Positions 32,876 to 40,968 of a stretch of DNA of 55,700 bases are shown piece by piece. Numbering within the stretch: the first letter of the stretch is position 1; every line of letters starts with the position of its first letter. Location of the stretch: the NCBI GenBank assembly GCA_030840335.1, contig JAUZFR010000026.1:1-55700 (forward strand), read 5' to 3'. The notes under the pieces were generated by a model, which did no database searches, was not told the DNA's origin, and saw only the letters and a program-made list of their open reading frames with translations. Source of the stretch: Actinomycetota bacterium (GTDB taxonomy: Bacteria > Actinomycetota > Actinomycetes > Actinomycetales > Microbacteriaceae). The translations under genes and the position numbers were made by a program.

Positions 32876-33889
32876 TCAGTGCGAGGGCGCGAGGGTCGCG
32901 ACGATCGGGCGATGGTCGCTTCCGCTGCCGTCTTCGGTGCCGATGACCTTCATTGAGACGGTTTTCCAGCTCGAGGTCGACATCACGTGGTCGATCTGCG
33001 CCCCGAGCACCATGGGCAGGTTCGTCGGCCAACTGCCGACCGCGGCAGCGTGCCGCACACGGGCCGCGTCACTGCATTTTCCGAAGTCTGCTCCCGGTTT
33101 TGCGCTGTGAGCGGCGAGAGTGTCGAGCGTGGAGTTGAAATCGCCGGCCATGATCGTGCTGGCGCCCGAACACAGACCTGCGAGCGACCGCAGATCGTTT
33201 CGCCAGTTGCGCATCTCGCGCGGAATTGGCGACACCGCGTGAACCGCGATGATCGTGGGGCCGTTGCCGTTCATCGGTTTGGCGATCACGGTCGGCAGCA
33301 CCGCGGTCGTGCGTGACAGGTTGGTCGCCGAATATCGGCCAAGTGCGGCACTGATGAGGAGAGTTGTCGACCGCGACTTCGAGATGTAGTCGTACGCGAG
33401 GGAGTACACCCACATCGGTCGCCCGGCGGCTCTCATCAACCGGGCGACGAGCTTGCCCGTGATCAGTGTGGTCTCGGGCAGCGCGACGACGTCGGCGTGC
33501 TGTGCCAGTGCCAGTTGCGCAATCGCGGGAGCTCCCGGTTCATCGCCCTTCGTGTTCCAGGACAAGACGGTGACGTTCGCGGCGCTCGAGGGCGGCTTGG
33601 CGGTATCCCCGAAGCCACGGCTTCCGAGAATGGCGACGCTGACGAGAGAGAACACCAGCAGCAACGCGACGATCGAGCCGAGGAATCGGCGCGCACGCCG
33701 CCAGGCCAGCGCAATCACGCCGATCACAAGGGCAAGGGCAACGGCGATCGCGATATCGACTCCCCGCAGCGAAACCACCTGAGCGATGACCGGAGCGGCC
33801 TGGAGACCGAACACCTGGGGCCATACGGCTACCAGCAGGATCACCGCGACCACGACAAGAACGAGGGCAGCGAGAACACGGCGGATCAT
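32876..33889 (-). CDS. Membrane-anchored endonuclease/exonuclease/phosphatase (EEP) family protein
   Basis: 337 residues. Three hydrophobic helices (about 4-26, 36-58, 70-88) anchor an extracytoplasmic or cytoplasmic EEP domain of about 240 residues. Catalytic motifs are present: Val-Leu-Ser-Trp-Asn-Thr (metal side Asn), Ala-Leu-Pro-Glu-Thr-Thr (Glu), Gly-Asp-Phe-Asn-Ser-Thr (Asp, Asn) and Gly-Ser-Asp-His-Arg-Pro-Ile (Asp-His pair). The fold hydrolyses phosphodiesters in nucleic acids or lipids; the membrane anchor suggests lipid headgroups or extracellular DNA. Divergent from the PHP gene, with TAGGCT nine bases before its ATG overlapping that gene's promoter. Confidence 0.85.
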   Translation of the reverse strand: MIRRVLAALVLVVVAVILLVAVWPQVFGLQAAPVIAQVVSLRGVDIAIAVALALVIGVIALAWRRARRFLGSIVALLLVFSLVSVAILGSRGFGDTAKPPSSAANVTVLSWNTKGDEPGAPAIAQLALAQHADVVALPETTLITGKLVARLMRAAGRPMWVYSLAYDYISKSRSTTLLISAALGRYSATNLSRTTAVLPTVIAKPMNGNGPTIIAVHAVSPIPREMRNWRNDLRSLAGLCSGASTIMAGDFNSTLDTLAAHSAKPGADFGKCSDAARVRHAAAVGSWPTNLPMVLGAQIDHVMSTSSWKTVSMKVIGTEDGSGSDHRPIVATLAPSH

Positions 33890-33910
33890 GGTGCAGGAAG
33901 CCTAGACCAA

Positions 33911-33916
33911 TACGAT
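33911..33916 (+). promoter_or_regulatory. -10 hexamer of leaderless promoter for the PHP gene
   Basis: TACGAT, then six bases (TGATGG), then the ATG at 33923. Confidence 0.6.
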
Positions 33917-33922
33917 TGATGG

Positions 33923-34780
33923 ATGTCCGTGCTTCGTCCCATCGACCTGCACACTCACAGCAGCGTCTCAGACGGCACGGAGTCGCCTGCTGAACTGGTG
34001 CGCGCCGCAATCGATGCGGGGCTCGGCACTATCGCCCTGACTGACCATGACTCGACCGCAGGCTGGCAGGACGCGTTCGACGCCGCATCCGGAACCGGCC
34101 TCACCGTGATCCCCGGAATGGAACTCAGCACCAACTACGGCCCGGCGAGCGTGCACATGCTCGCTTACCTGTTCGACCCGATGGATGCGACGATCGTCGC
34201 GGAGACGGCGCGCATCCGGGATGGCAGGATGCACAGGGCCGAGCGCATCGTCGAACGCATCGCGAAGGACTACGGCATCACCTGGGCCGATGTACTCGCG
34301 CAGTCGGTCGATGGAGGCACGATAGGCCGGCCACACATCGCTGACGCGCTCGTCGCGAATGGCGACGTCAGCGATCGAAGTGCCGCGTTCAAGACCATCC
34401 TGCACTGGCGGAGCGGTTACTACGAGAAGTACTACGCGCCGTCTCCTCTCGCCGGAGTGCGCATGATTGTGGGGGCAGGCGGAGTCCCGGTGCTCGCGCA
34501 TCCGGCGACGCATGGTCGCTATCGCGTAATCGAAGACGCCGCGATCAAAGAACTGAAGGATGCGGGGCTATTCGGTCTCGAAATCCACCATCGCGACAAC
34601 ACCGACGATGGAAAGCAACGCCTCTATCAGCTCGCGCGAAAGTTCGGGCTGGAGGTCACCGGCTCGAGCGACTATCACGGCGTTGGCAAGCCGAACCGAC
34701 TGGGCGAAAACACGACGGAACCGGCCGTGCTGGCAAGACTGATTGCCGCCGGAACAGGTTCAGCACCGTTCGTCGGCTGA
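33923..34780 (+). CDS. PHP-domain metal-dependent phosphoesterase
   Basis: 285 residues. The four PHP motifs are complete: Asp-Leu-His-Thr-His-Ser-Ser-Val-Ser-Asp-Gly-Thr (residues 8-19), Leu-Thr-Asp-His-Asp-Ser-Thr (near 39-45), Gly-Met-Glu-Leu-Ser-Thr (Glu near 67) and the C-terminal Ser-Ser-Asp-Tyr-His-Gly. Related to the TrpH/YciV group, which includes 5'-nucleotidases and 3',5'-bisphosphate hydrolases acting on short RNA or pAp; the substrate here is not determined. Convergent with the rhlE gene over a 64-base gap in which no strong hairpin is seen. Confidence 0.88.
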   Translation: MSVLRPIDLHTHSSVSDGTESPAELVRAAIDAGLGTIALTDHDSTAGWQDAFDAASGTGLTVIPGMELSTNYGPASVHMLAYLFDPMDATIVAETARIRDGRMHRAERIVERIAKDYGITWADVLAQSVDGGTIGRPHIADALVANGDVSDRSAAFKTILHWRSGYYEKYYAPSPLAGVRMIVGAGGVPVLAHPATHGRYRVIEDAAIKELKDAGLFGLEIHHRDNTDDGKQRLYQLARKFGLEVTGSSDYHGVGKPNRLGENTTEPAVLARLIAAGTGSAPFVG

Positions 34781-34844
34781 GCTCGCAGTCATCCGCTGGG
34801 CAGGCTGGATACATCTCGCGGGCAGTTCCTGCGTGCAGGCGCTA

Positions 34845-36272
34845 TCAGGCGGTCGGCGCGGTCGGCGTCCCGCCCGAGGACGGGCGGCGACGAGTGCGGT
34901 TTCGGCGACGTGCCGGGGCCGCACCGTCGTGCGTTCCGGCTCCGGGAACACCCTGTTCGTGCGGGCGCTGCTCGTGGGTGCGCTGCTCGGTCGACGGGCC
35001 GTTGCCGCGAGTGCGGGTGCGCTGGCGATCGCTCTCGCGACGCTCACGCGGAGGATGCGACGCGGCACCTTCCACACGCGGCGTCGGGCTCGCCTTGAGG
35101 CGACCCTTCGATCCGACGGGGATATCGAGGTCCGCGTAGAGGTGCGGGGACGAGGAGTACGTCTCGACCGGCTCCGGCTGTCCCATGTCGAGCGCGCGAT
35201 TGATAAGGGACCACTTGTGCATGTCGTCCCAGTCGACGAATGTCACGGCGATACCGGTCTTGCCGGCGCGGCCGGTGCGACCGGCGCGGTGCAGGTAAGT
35301 GTCGTGGTCATCCGGGATCGTGTGATTGATCACGTGTGTGACGTCGTTGACGTCGATACCGCGAGCTGCGACATCCGTGGCGATCAGGATGTCTTTCTTG
35401 CCGGCCTTGAACGCGGCCATTGCGCGCTCGCGCTGCTCCTGGTTGAGGTCGCCGTGTACAGCCGCGGCGTTGAACCCGCGGTCGTTAAGCTCTTCGACGA
35501 GCTTTGCAGCCGCACGCTTGGTTCGTGTGAAGACGACGGTCTTACCCCGGCCCTCGGCCTGCAGGATGCGCGCGACGACCTCGTCTTTGTCGAGGCTGTG
35601 GGCGCGGTAGACGACGTGCTTGATGTTGGCCTGCGTCAGCCCCTCATCAGGATCGGTCGCACGGATGTGAATGGGCCGGTTCATGAAACGACGAGCGAGC
35701 GCGACGATCGGCCCGGGCATGGTCGCGGAGAACAACATGGTGTGGCGAGTGGGAGGCGTCTGCGCGAACAGCTTTTCGATGTCCGACAGGAATCCGAGGT
35801 CGAGCATCTTGTCGGCTTCGTCGAGCACCATGACCTGCACGTCTTTCAACGACAGCATGCGCTGGCTGGCGAGATCGAGCAGTCGGCCCGGCGTTCCGAC
35901 AACGACCTGGGCGCCGTCCTTCAGTTGCTCGACCTGACCTTCGTAGGCCTTGCCGCCGTAGATGGCGACGACCTTGGTCGCGCGATTGGATGCGGCGAGC
36001 ACCAGGTCTTCCGCGACCTGCACACACAGCTCGCGGGTGGGAACGACGACGAGCGCCTTCACGCCCGGGGCGGGGTTCGTACCGAGGGACTGCAGAAGGG
36101 GCAGGCCGAATCCGAGAGTCTTACCCGTGCCGGTCTTTGCCTGGCCGATGATGTCCTGCCCGGCGAGACCCATGGGAATCGTCTGGCTTTGGATGGGGAA
36201 CGGTTCGATGATTCCCTTTGTTGCGAGTGCGTCGACCATGTCCTGATCGATATTCAGTTCTGCGAAAGTCAC
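34845..36272 (-). CDS. rhlE: DEAD-box RNA helicase RhlE type
   Basis: 475 residues. All core motifs are present: Q motif Phe-Pro-Ile-Gln, I AKTGTGKT, Ia PTREL, Ib TPGR, II DEAD, III SAT, V ATDVAARGIDV and VI HRAGRTGR. The catalytic core ends near residue 370; about 100 residues of basic, disordered Arg/Pro/Gly/His-rich tail follow, with repeats of His-Glu-Gln, as in RNA chaperone-type helicases. Unwinds short RNA duplexes in ribosome assembly or RNA decay. GTG start with AAGGGC upstream. A long structured leader precedes it. Position beside the ferritin-like gene is conserved with mycobacteria (Rv3211). Confidence 0.9.
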   Translation of the reverse strand: MTFAELNIDQDMVDALATKGIIEPFPIQSQTIPMGLAGQDIIGQAKTGTGKTLGFGLPLLQSLGTNPAPGVKALVVVPTRELCVQVAEDLVLAASNRATKVVAIYGGKAYEGQVEQLKDGAQVVVGTPGRLLDLASQRMLSLKDVQVMVLDEADKMLDLGFLSDIEKLFAQTPPTRHTMLFSATMPGPIVALARRFMNRPIHIRATDPDEGLTQANIKHVVYRAHSLDKDEVVARILQAEGRGKTVVFTRTKRAAAKLVEELNDRGFNAAAVHGDLNQEQRERAMAAFKAGKKDILIATDVAARGIDVNDVTHVINHTIPDDHDTYLHRAGRTGRAGKTGIAVTFVDWDDMHKWSLINRALDMGQPEPVETYSSSPHLYADLDIPVGSKGRLKASPTPRVEGAASHPPRERRESDRQRTRTRGNGPSTEQRTHEQRPHEQGVPGAGTHDGAAPARRRNRTRRRPSSGGTPTAPTA

Positions 36273-36396
36273 TGTGAATTGCCCTTGTCAGCTGACGTGA
36301 GTCAGCAGGTATCGAGAGACGCCCTTTTTTGACCTGGGGCGCGGCCCCCGCCAGAAATGGGAGGCATAGCGACCAGTTTAGCGGGTCGGTGGTCGC
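36273..36396 (-). promoter_or_regulatory. Structured leader and promoter of rhlE
   Basis: On the minus strand TAAACT (36375-36380) is a plausible -10, giving a leader of about 95 bases. Dyads: GCGACCA (36369-36375)/TGGTCGC (36390-36396) around that -10; GGGGC/GCCCC in the middle; and next to the ribosome binding site GCTGAC (36291-36296)/GTCAGC (36301-36306), whose inner arm can instead form GTCAGCTGAC (36287-36296), a perfect palindrome. Confidence 0.4.
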
Positions 36397-36458
36397 TGGT
36401 GCTGGCGACAGGCCGTTTGCGGATGCCCGTCGATACCCGGCAGCCGTGGCCCGCCGCC

Positions 36459-36464
36459 TAAGCT
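36459..36464 (+). promoter_or_regulatory. -10 hexamer of leaderless promoter for the ferritin-like gene
   Basis: TAAGCT, then six bases (TGCCTC), then the GTG at 36471. Confidence 0.6.
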
Positions 36465-36470
36465 TGCCTC

Positions 36471-37193
36471 GTGGTGAACTGGTTCGCGTCGCGAAGGCGT
36501 AAACGCGTTGACGCGCCCCGACTCCGGCCGCGATCGACGTCGACGACCAACAGCACCAAGGTCGACCTGGCTGAACTCACGCCGGGACTAGGCGACTACC
36601 TCGGCAAGGCCGCCTACCTGCAGCTCATGATTTTCGAGAACCTCGGGCGCGCGGTGGCCACAGCCCCGACCATGCGTGCGAAAACCGCGCTAAGCCAGGC
36701 GGCATCCCTCTCCCTCGCGAAGCATCAGGGTCTGGTGCGAGAGATCGAGCGCCACGGCGATCATCCGTCCGACGTCATGGAGCCGGCCGCGCGAGCAATC
36801 GATCGATTCCAGAGCGCGACCCAGGGCTCCGACTGGTTTGAGGCTGTCACGACCTGCTATGTGACCGCTGGTTTTCTCGATGACTTCTTCTATCGACTGG
36901 CCGGCGGACTTCCGGGTGGATCGGCCGAGCGCGTCGGTCACATTTTGGGCGGCCCATCGGGCGAAAAGATCATTGCTGAAGTACTGCTCGCCGCGATCGA
37001 GACGAATCCGCGACTGTCAGCACGCCTGGCGTTGTGGGGGAGGCGCCTCGTCGGCGACACCATGCTGGTCGCGAGGTCGGCGCTCGCGCTCTCGGCCAAT
37101 CACGACTCGGACGAGGCGCGCATCGAGCCGGTCTTCACCGAGCTCATCGCGGCCCATACGCGACGCATGGATGCGCTCGGCCTAACGGCTTAG
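36471..37193 (+). CDS. Ferritin-like-fold protein (MiaE-like domain)
   Basis: 240 residues, mostly alpha-helical. A basic, unstructured head (1-30) precedes four helices with carboxylate/histidine pairs at ferritin-like spacing: Phe-Glu-Asn-Leu near 57, Lys-His-Gln-Gly-Leu-Val-Arg-Glu-Ile-Glu near 85-94, a further set near 120-130 with Asp-Asp, and Glu-Lys-Ile-Ile-Ala-Glu near 165-170. Matches the actinobacterial ferritin-like/tRNA-hydroxylase-like domain found between rhlE and DUF3107 genes (Rv3210c by position). Di-iron chemistry is inferred from the fold only; no substrate is known. Starts GTG-GTG; the first is set by the upstream hexamer. Confidence 0.8.
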   Translation: MVNWFASRRRKRVDAPRLRPRSTSTTNSTKVDLAELTPGLGDYLGKAAYLQLMIFENLGRAVATAPTMRAKTALSQAASLSLAKHQGLVREIERHGDHPSDVMEPAARAIDRFQSATQGSDWFEAVTTCYVTAGFLDDFFYRLAGGLPGGSAERVGHILGGPSGEKIIAEVLLAAIETNPRLSARLALWGRRLVGDTMLVARSALALSANHDSDEARIEPVFTELIAAHTRRMDALGLTA

Positions 37194-37208
37194 CCGTCGA
37201 GGTGCGCC

Positions 37209-37499
37209 TTAAGCGCGCGACAACTTCTGCAGCATCAGGGCATCGCCGCTGCGGCGAGTGCGAGGAACGATGAGCGCGAGGACGAGTGCGACCAGGCCGC
37301 CCGCGACCAGACTGACAACCCAGATCCAGCCACCGTCGAACTTCCATCCGGCCCACACCAGCGCGACCCAGACGACCGACGAAACCACCGCGGCGACCGA
37401 CGGGACGAGCATGCTGCCGTGGGTGTCACGCCCCGGAAGGGCATAGTGGATGACGAGACCGATGGCGAACGCGATCAGAACGACGAACAGCAGTTCCAT
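37209..37499 (-). CDS. Small two-to-three-helix membrane protein
   Basis: 96 residues: hydrophobic segments about 1-20, 33-52 and 58-80 with a short Pro-Gly-Arg-Asp-Thr-His-Gly loop after the first, ending in a basic tail (Arg-Thr-Arg-Arg). It follows the DUF3107 gene on the same strand with two bases between, so both form one transcript. Convergent with the ferritin-like gene over a 15-base gap. No family recognised; comparable unnamed membrane proteins accompany DUF3107 in related actinobacteria. Confidence 0.7.
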   Translation of the reverse strand: MELLFVVLIAFAIGLVIHYALPGRDTHGSMLVPSVAAVVSSVVWVALVWAGWKFDGGWIWVVSLVAGGLVALVLALIVPRTRRSGDALMLQKLSRA

Positions 37500-37501
37500 G
37501 G

Positions 37502-37726
37502 TTACGCCACGAATCCGACGCGGCGCGAAATCTCGGAGCCGACCTCGATGTAGCCGAAGGCCGCAACCGGGATGATGTAGACCTTGTCTTTGTCGTCCAC
37601 GAGCTTGATGAACTTGGATCCGGAGTCGAGTGCCGCCGAAACGATCTTCTCCACCTCCGCGGCGGATTGCGCCGTCTCAAAGTTGATCTCGCGGGGGCTG
37701 TTCAGGATGCCGATTCGAATGTCCAC
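37502..37726 (-). CDS. DUF3107 small conserved protein (TB9.4-like)
   Basis: 74 residues: Met-Asp-Ile-Arg-Ile-Gly-Ile, Pro-Arg-Glu-Ile, then Glu-Thr-Ala-Gln-Ser-Ala-Ala-Glu-Val, and the ending Lys-Val-Tyr-Ile-Ile-Pro-Val-Ala-Ala-Phe-Gly-Tyr-Ile-Glu-Val-Gly. This is the DUF3107 signature of actinobacteria (Rv3208A/TB9.4 by position). Beta-alpha-beta, cytoplasmic, no known activity; its ending resembles a loader of ATP-binding proteins in tone only and no claim is made. Leaderless GTG start, divergent from adnA. Confidence 0.92.
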   Translation of the reverse strand: MDIRIGILNSPREINFETAQSAAEVEKIVSAALDSGSKFIKLVDDKDKVYIIPVAAFGYIEVGSEISRRVGFVA

Positions 37727-37732
37727 GGCTAC

Positions 37733-37738
37733 AGATTA
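37733..37738 (-). promoter_or_regulatory. -10 hexamer of leaderless promoter for DUF3107
   Basis: TAATCT on the minus strand, then six bases (GTAGCC), then the GTG at 37726. Confidence 0.6.
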
Positions 37739-37794
37739 CGACAGTAACAAACCGTGCCCGACACCTTTTCTCTGTCGGCAGAACGCAGCTGCTC

Positions 37795-37800
37795 GACAAT
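37795..37800 (+). promoter_or_regulatory. -10 hexamer of leaderless promoter for adnA
   Basis: GACAAT, then six bases (GCACGA), then the ATG at 37807. The first base departs from TANNNT; the rest agree with TATAAT at four positions. Shares an 80-base divergent region with DUF3107. Confidence 0.5.
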
Positions 37801-37806
37801 GCACGA

Positions 37807-40800
37807 ATGACGGCGGCGATGTCGCTGCCCTCCGCTAGTTTTGCCTACGTGGGCATCCTCGGGTTTGAGCGCGCGCCGCGCGATACGACCGCGGGTGCTG
37901 CACTGAAACTCGACCCATCGCAGTCGGCGGTGATCGGGCTGCACGACGCTGCATCCGCAGCAGTGATCGGAGCCCCGGGCACTGGCAAGACGACGACGAT
38001 CATCGAGCTCGTGGCCGACCGTGTTCTCGGTCGCGGATGGTCGCCCGACGACCTGGTCGTCCTTACGCCGACCCGCGCATCCGCGACCCGGCTCCGCGAC
38101 GCGATCGCGCTGCGACTCGGCGTCGCCACCAACGGCCCCCTCGCCCGCACGGTGAATTCGCTCGCGTTCGAGATCGCTGGAGCGGCGAGTGTGGCGGCGG
38201 GATCGGGCACGCTGCGGCTGGTAACGGGTGGCGACCAGGACATGGACATCGCGGCGCTTCTTGAAGGCGCGGCGGTCGAGGGTACGGGGCCGCGCTGGCC
38301 AGACGATCTCGGGCCAGACATCCGGCGGCTCCGCACCTTCCGCACCGAGCTTCGTGAACTCATGATGCGCGCCACAGAGTTCGGCGTGAGCCCGGCTCGA
38401 CTGCGCGAGCTGGCCACAGAACACGCGCGCCCGGAGTGGGCGGCCGCGGCCGACTTTATCGACGAATACCTCCAGGTGGTCAGTTTCGCCCGGTCCAGCC
38501 AGGTCGACGCCGCCGAGTTGTCACAGTTTGCCGTCGCTGCAATTAGGGGCGAGCACCCAGGCGAACGCGTCGAGCGCCTTCGGCTCGTCGTCGTGGATGA
38601 CCTGCAGGAAGCGACGGAATCGACACTGTCGATCCTGCGCGCACTTGCTTCACGCGGCATCGCCATCGTGGCGTTCGGGGATCCGGATGTCGCGGCTAAC
38701 GCATTCCGCGGTGGGGAGCCCGACGCGCTCGGACGCCTGTCGACTGTGCTGGGCATCCCGCACGTCGAGCAACTCGGCCTTGAGCTCGTGCACCGGCAGG
38801 GCACCGCTCTCCGAGACCTCACCTCGGCGATCGTCGGCAGGATTGGTGCCGCGGCGGCCGGGTTCCAGCGTTCCGCTCGTGCTGGCGGGCAGAACCACGA
38901 GCTTCCGATCGCGCTGATCGCGGCGACGAGTCCCGCGCGCGAGCGAGCAGCGATCGCGCGAGTCTTGCGGGAACGCCACCTCGCGGCGAAAGTGCCATGG
39001 AGCGAGATGGCCGTGATCGTGCGCAGCGGCGCACAGATCGACGGCGTCTCGCGAGCGCTCGCGCTCGCCGAGGTTCCCACTCGCACGGCGGTGGGCGGCA
39101 CGGCGCTGCGCGATGAGCACGCTGCGCGCGGCCTTCTCGACCTGGTCGACATCGGCATCGGGCGAACACCGCTTGCGGCCGAAAACGCATCCGCACTGTT
39201 GCTCGGACCATTCGGGGGGCTCGACCGCCTCGCCCTGCGTCGGCTGCGACTCGCGTTGCGCGCCGAGGAACTCGCCGGCGGCGGGACGCGCAGCGCAGAC
39301 GAGCTCGTGGTCGACGCGCTTGCCGCGCCGGGCCGGCTGGTGACGATTGACCATCGCGTCGGGCGCGCGGCCGAAAAGCTGGCGAACACACTCGCGGAGT
39401 TGCGCGGCAGCGACGGTTCCATCGAGGAACTGCTCTGGATCGGCTGGGACCGCAGCGGCCTGGCAACGAGCTGGCGAGAACAGGCTTTGGGTGGTGGTAT
39501 CACTGCGGCGGAGGCCAACCGAAATCTCGACGGGATCGTTGCCCTGTTCACCGCCGCCAAGCGATTCGCCGAGCGGCGGCCGAACGAAGACCCCGCCACC
39601 TTCCTCGCCGACGTACTCGACGCCGAGGTGCCGGAAGACACTCTGTCACCGCAGCCGACCGATGACGCGGTGCTGGTCACGACTCCTTCCGGGAGCGTCG
39701 GGCTCGAGCTCGATACGGTCGTCGTCGCCTCGCTGCAGGAGGGCGGTTGGCCGAACCTGCGGCTGCGAAACTCGCTGCTCGGTGCAGGCGACCTGGTGCG
39801 AGCGGTCACCGGAGTCGACTCATCGGTGATTGACGAGAGAAAGCAGGTGATGGCCGACGAGCTGCGGATGTTCGCGCTCGCCGTCTCCCGCGCGCGCACG
39901 CGGCTCGTGCTCTCCGCCGTCGCAAACGACGATGAATCCCCGAGCGTGTTCTTCGGACTAGTTCCAACGAAGGTCCCCGTGCTCGATTCTGCGTCGCTCG
40001 TTCCGCTCTCCCTTCGGGCGGTGACCGGCAGGCTGCGAAGGCAGCTCGTCGATCCCAAAACCCGCGCGGAGACTCGCGCGGCAGCTGCGGCGTCACTCGC
40101 TGCCCTCGCCCGAGAGGGCGTTCCCGGTGCTGAGCCCGCAGATTGGCACGGACTCATTCCCCTCTCGGTCGGCGACCCACTGTATTTGGGCGGCGAACCG
40201 GTACCTGTTTCGCCGTCGTCCCTTGAGCGACTGGTCGACTCCCCGCTCGACTGGTTCCTCGAGATGATCGCCGGAGGGGAATCCGGCGTGGTGGCGAACG
40301 TGGGCACGATCCTGCACTGGGCGATGGAGACATCCGAAGATCACTCCGCTGACGCTCTCTGGGCAGCGGTCGAGTCGCGCTGGACAGAGCTGCTCTTCGA
40401 CGCACCCTGGCTTGGCGAACGCCAGAAGAGAATCGCGCGCAGACTCACCGACGCGCTTGGCGAGTATCTTGCTGATTTCGCCCGCGAGGGGAAGGTACTC
40501 GCCGGAGCGGAGAGCCGGTTCGAGCTCGCGGTGGAGCCCGCGGTTGTGAGGGGATCGATCGATCGCGTGGAGCGCGCGCCCGACGGGTCCATCGTGATCG
40601 TCGACCTGAAGACCGGAACACCGGTGACGGCGCGCAGCGTCATCGACGAGCATCCTCAACTCGCCGCCTATCAGCTCGCTTACGCCGAGGGTGTGCTCGA
40701 CGAGGCGCTTGAGGGGTTCGCTCCGCACTCCGGCAGCGGCGCCAAGTTGCTCTTCGTCAAGGAGGGCGTCGGCCAGAAACGGTACCGCGAAGCTGTTCAG

Positions 40801-40968
40801 GCACAACTCACCGACGAGCAACTCGACGAATTCCGGGCGCGGATTCGTACAGCTGCAGCGCTGATCGCGCGGGCGGAGTTCGAGGGCAAACTCGATCTCG
40901 GCACCTACGGACTCGGCGATATTCCGCGGCTGCGAATTCATCGGGTCAAGGCGGTGTCGAGTGACTGA
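37807..40968 (+). CDS. adnA: AdnA subunit of the AdnAB helicase-nuclease
   Basis: 1053 residues. UvrD-like motor in the N-terminal two thirds and RecB-like nuclease at the C-terminus. Walker A GAPGTGKT at 55-62; Walker B region Val-Val-Val-Asp-Asp-Leu-Gln-Glu near 261-268. Downstream motor motifs have decayed: the usual GDPxQSIYxFRGA is Gly-Asp-Pro-Asp-Val-Ala-Ala-Asn-Ala-Phe-Arg-Gly-Gly, and the TxHxAKGLE motif reads Thr-Thr-Pro-Ser-Gly-Ser-Val-Gly-Leu-Glu. Nuclease residues are intact: His in Leu-His-Trp-Ala near 840, then Asp in Gly-Ser-Ile-Asp and the Val-Asp-Leu-Lys-Thr-Gly near 931-936, with Gln-Leu-Ala-Ala-Tyr. Partner of adnB, whose start overlaps its stop by eight bases. Resects double-strand breaks. 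Confidence 0.9.
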   Translation: MTAAMSLPSASFAYVGILGFERAPRDTTAGAALKLDPSQSAVIGLHDAASAAVIGAPGTGKTTTIIELVADRVLGRGWSPDDLVVLTPTRASATRLRDAIALRLGVATNGPLARTVNSLAFEIAGAASVAAGSGTLRLVTGGDQDMDIAALLEGAAVEGTGPRWPDDLGPDIRRLRTFRTELRELMMRATEFGVSPARLRELATEHARPEWAAAADFIDEYLQVVSFARSSQVDAAELSQFAVAAIRGEHPGERVERLRLVVVDDLQEATESTLSILRALASRGIAIVAFGDPDVAANAFRGGEPDALGRLSTVLGIPHVEQLGLELVHRQGTALRDLTSAIVGRIGAAAAGFQRSARAGGQNHELPIALIAATSPARERAAIARVLRERHLAAKVPWSEMAVIVRSGAQIDGVSRALALAEVPTRTAVGGTALRDEHAARGLLDLVDIGIGRTPLAAENASALLLGPFGGLDRLALRRLRLALRAEELAGGGTRSADELVVDALAAPGRLVTIDHRVGRAAEKLANTLAELRGSDGSIEELLWIGWDRSGLATSWREQALGGGITAAEANRNLDGIVALFTAAKRFAERRPNEDPATFLADVLDAEVPEDTLSPQPTDDAVLVTTPSGSVGLELDTVVVASLQEGGWPNLRLRNSLLGAGDLVRAVTGVDSSVIDERKQVMADELRMFALAVSRARTRLVLSAVANDDESPSVFFGLVPTKVPVLDSASLVPLSLRAVTGRLRRQLVDPKTRAETRAAAAASLAALAREGVPGAEPADWHGLIPLSVGDPLYLGGEPVPVSPSSLERLVDSPLDWFLEMIAGGESGVVANVGTILHWAMETSEDHSADALWAAVESRWTELLFDAPWLGERQKRIARRLTDALGEYLADFAREGKVLAGAESRFELAVEPAVVRGSIDRVERAPDGSIVIVDLKTGTPVTARSVIDEHPQLAAYQLAYAEGVLDEALEGFAPHSGSGAKLLFVKEGVGQKRYREAVQAQLTDEQLDEFRARIRTAAALIARAEFEGKLDLGTYGLGDIPRLRIHRVKAVSSD

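Noticed and set aside
34743-36332. 529-codon plus-strand frame opposite rhlE
   Set aside because: Antisense shadow; all DEAD-box motifs are on the minus strand.
37845-40307. 820-codon minus-strand frame opposite adnA
   Set aside because: Product is Ser/Arg/Pro low complexity, the usual result of reading a high-GC gene backwards; adnA motifs are clear on the plus strand.
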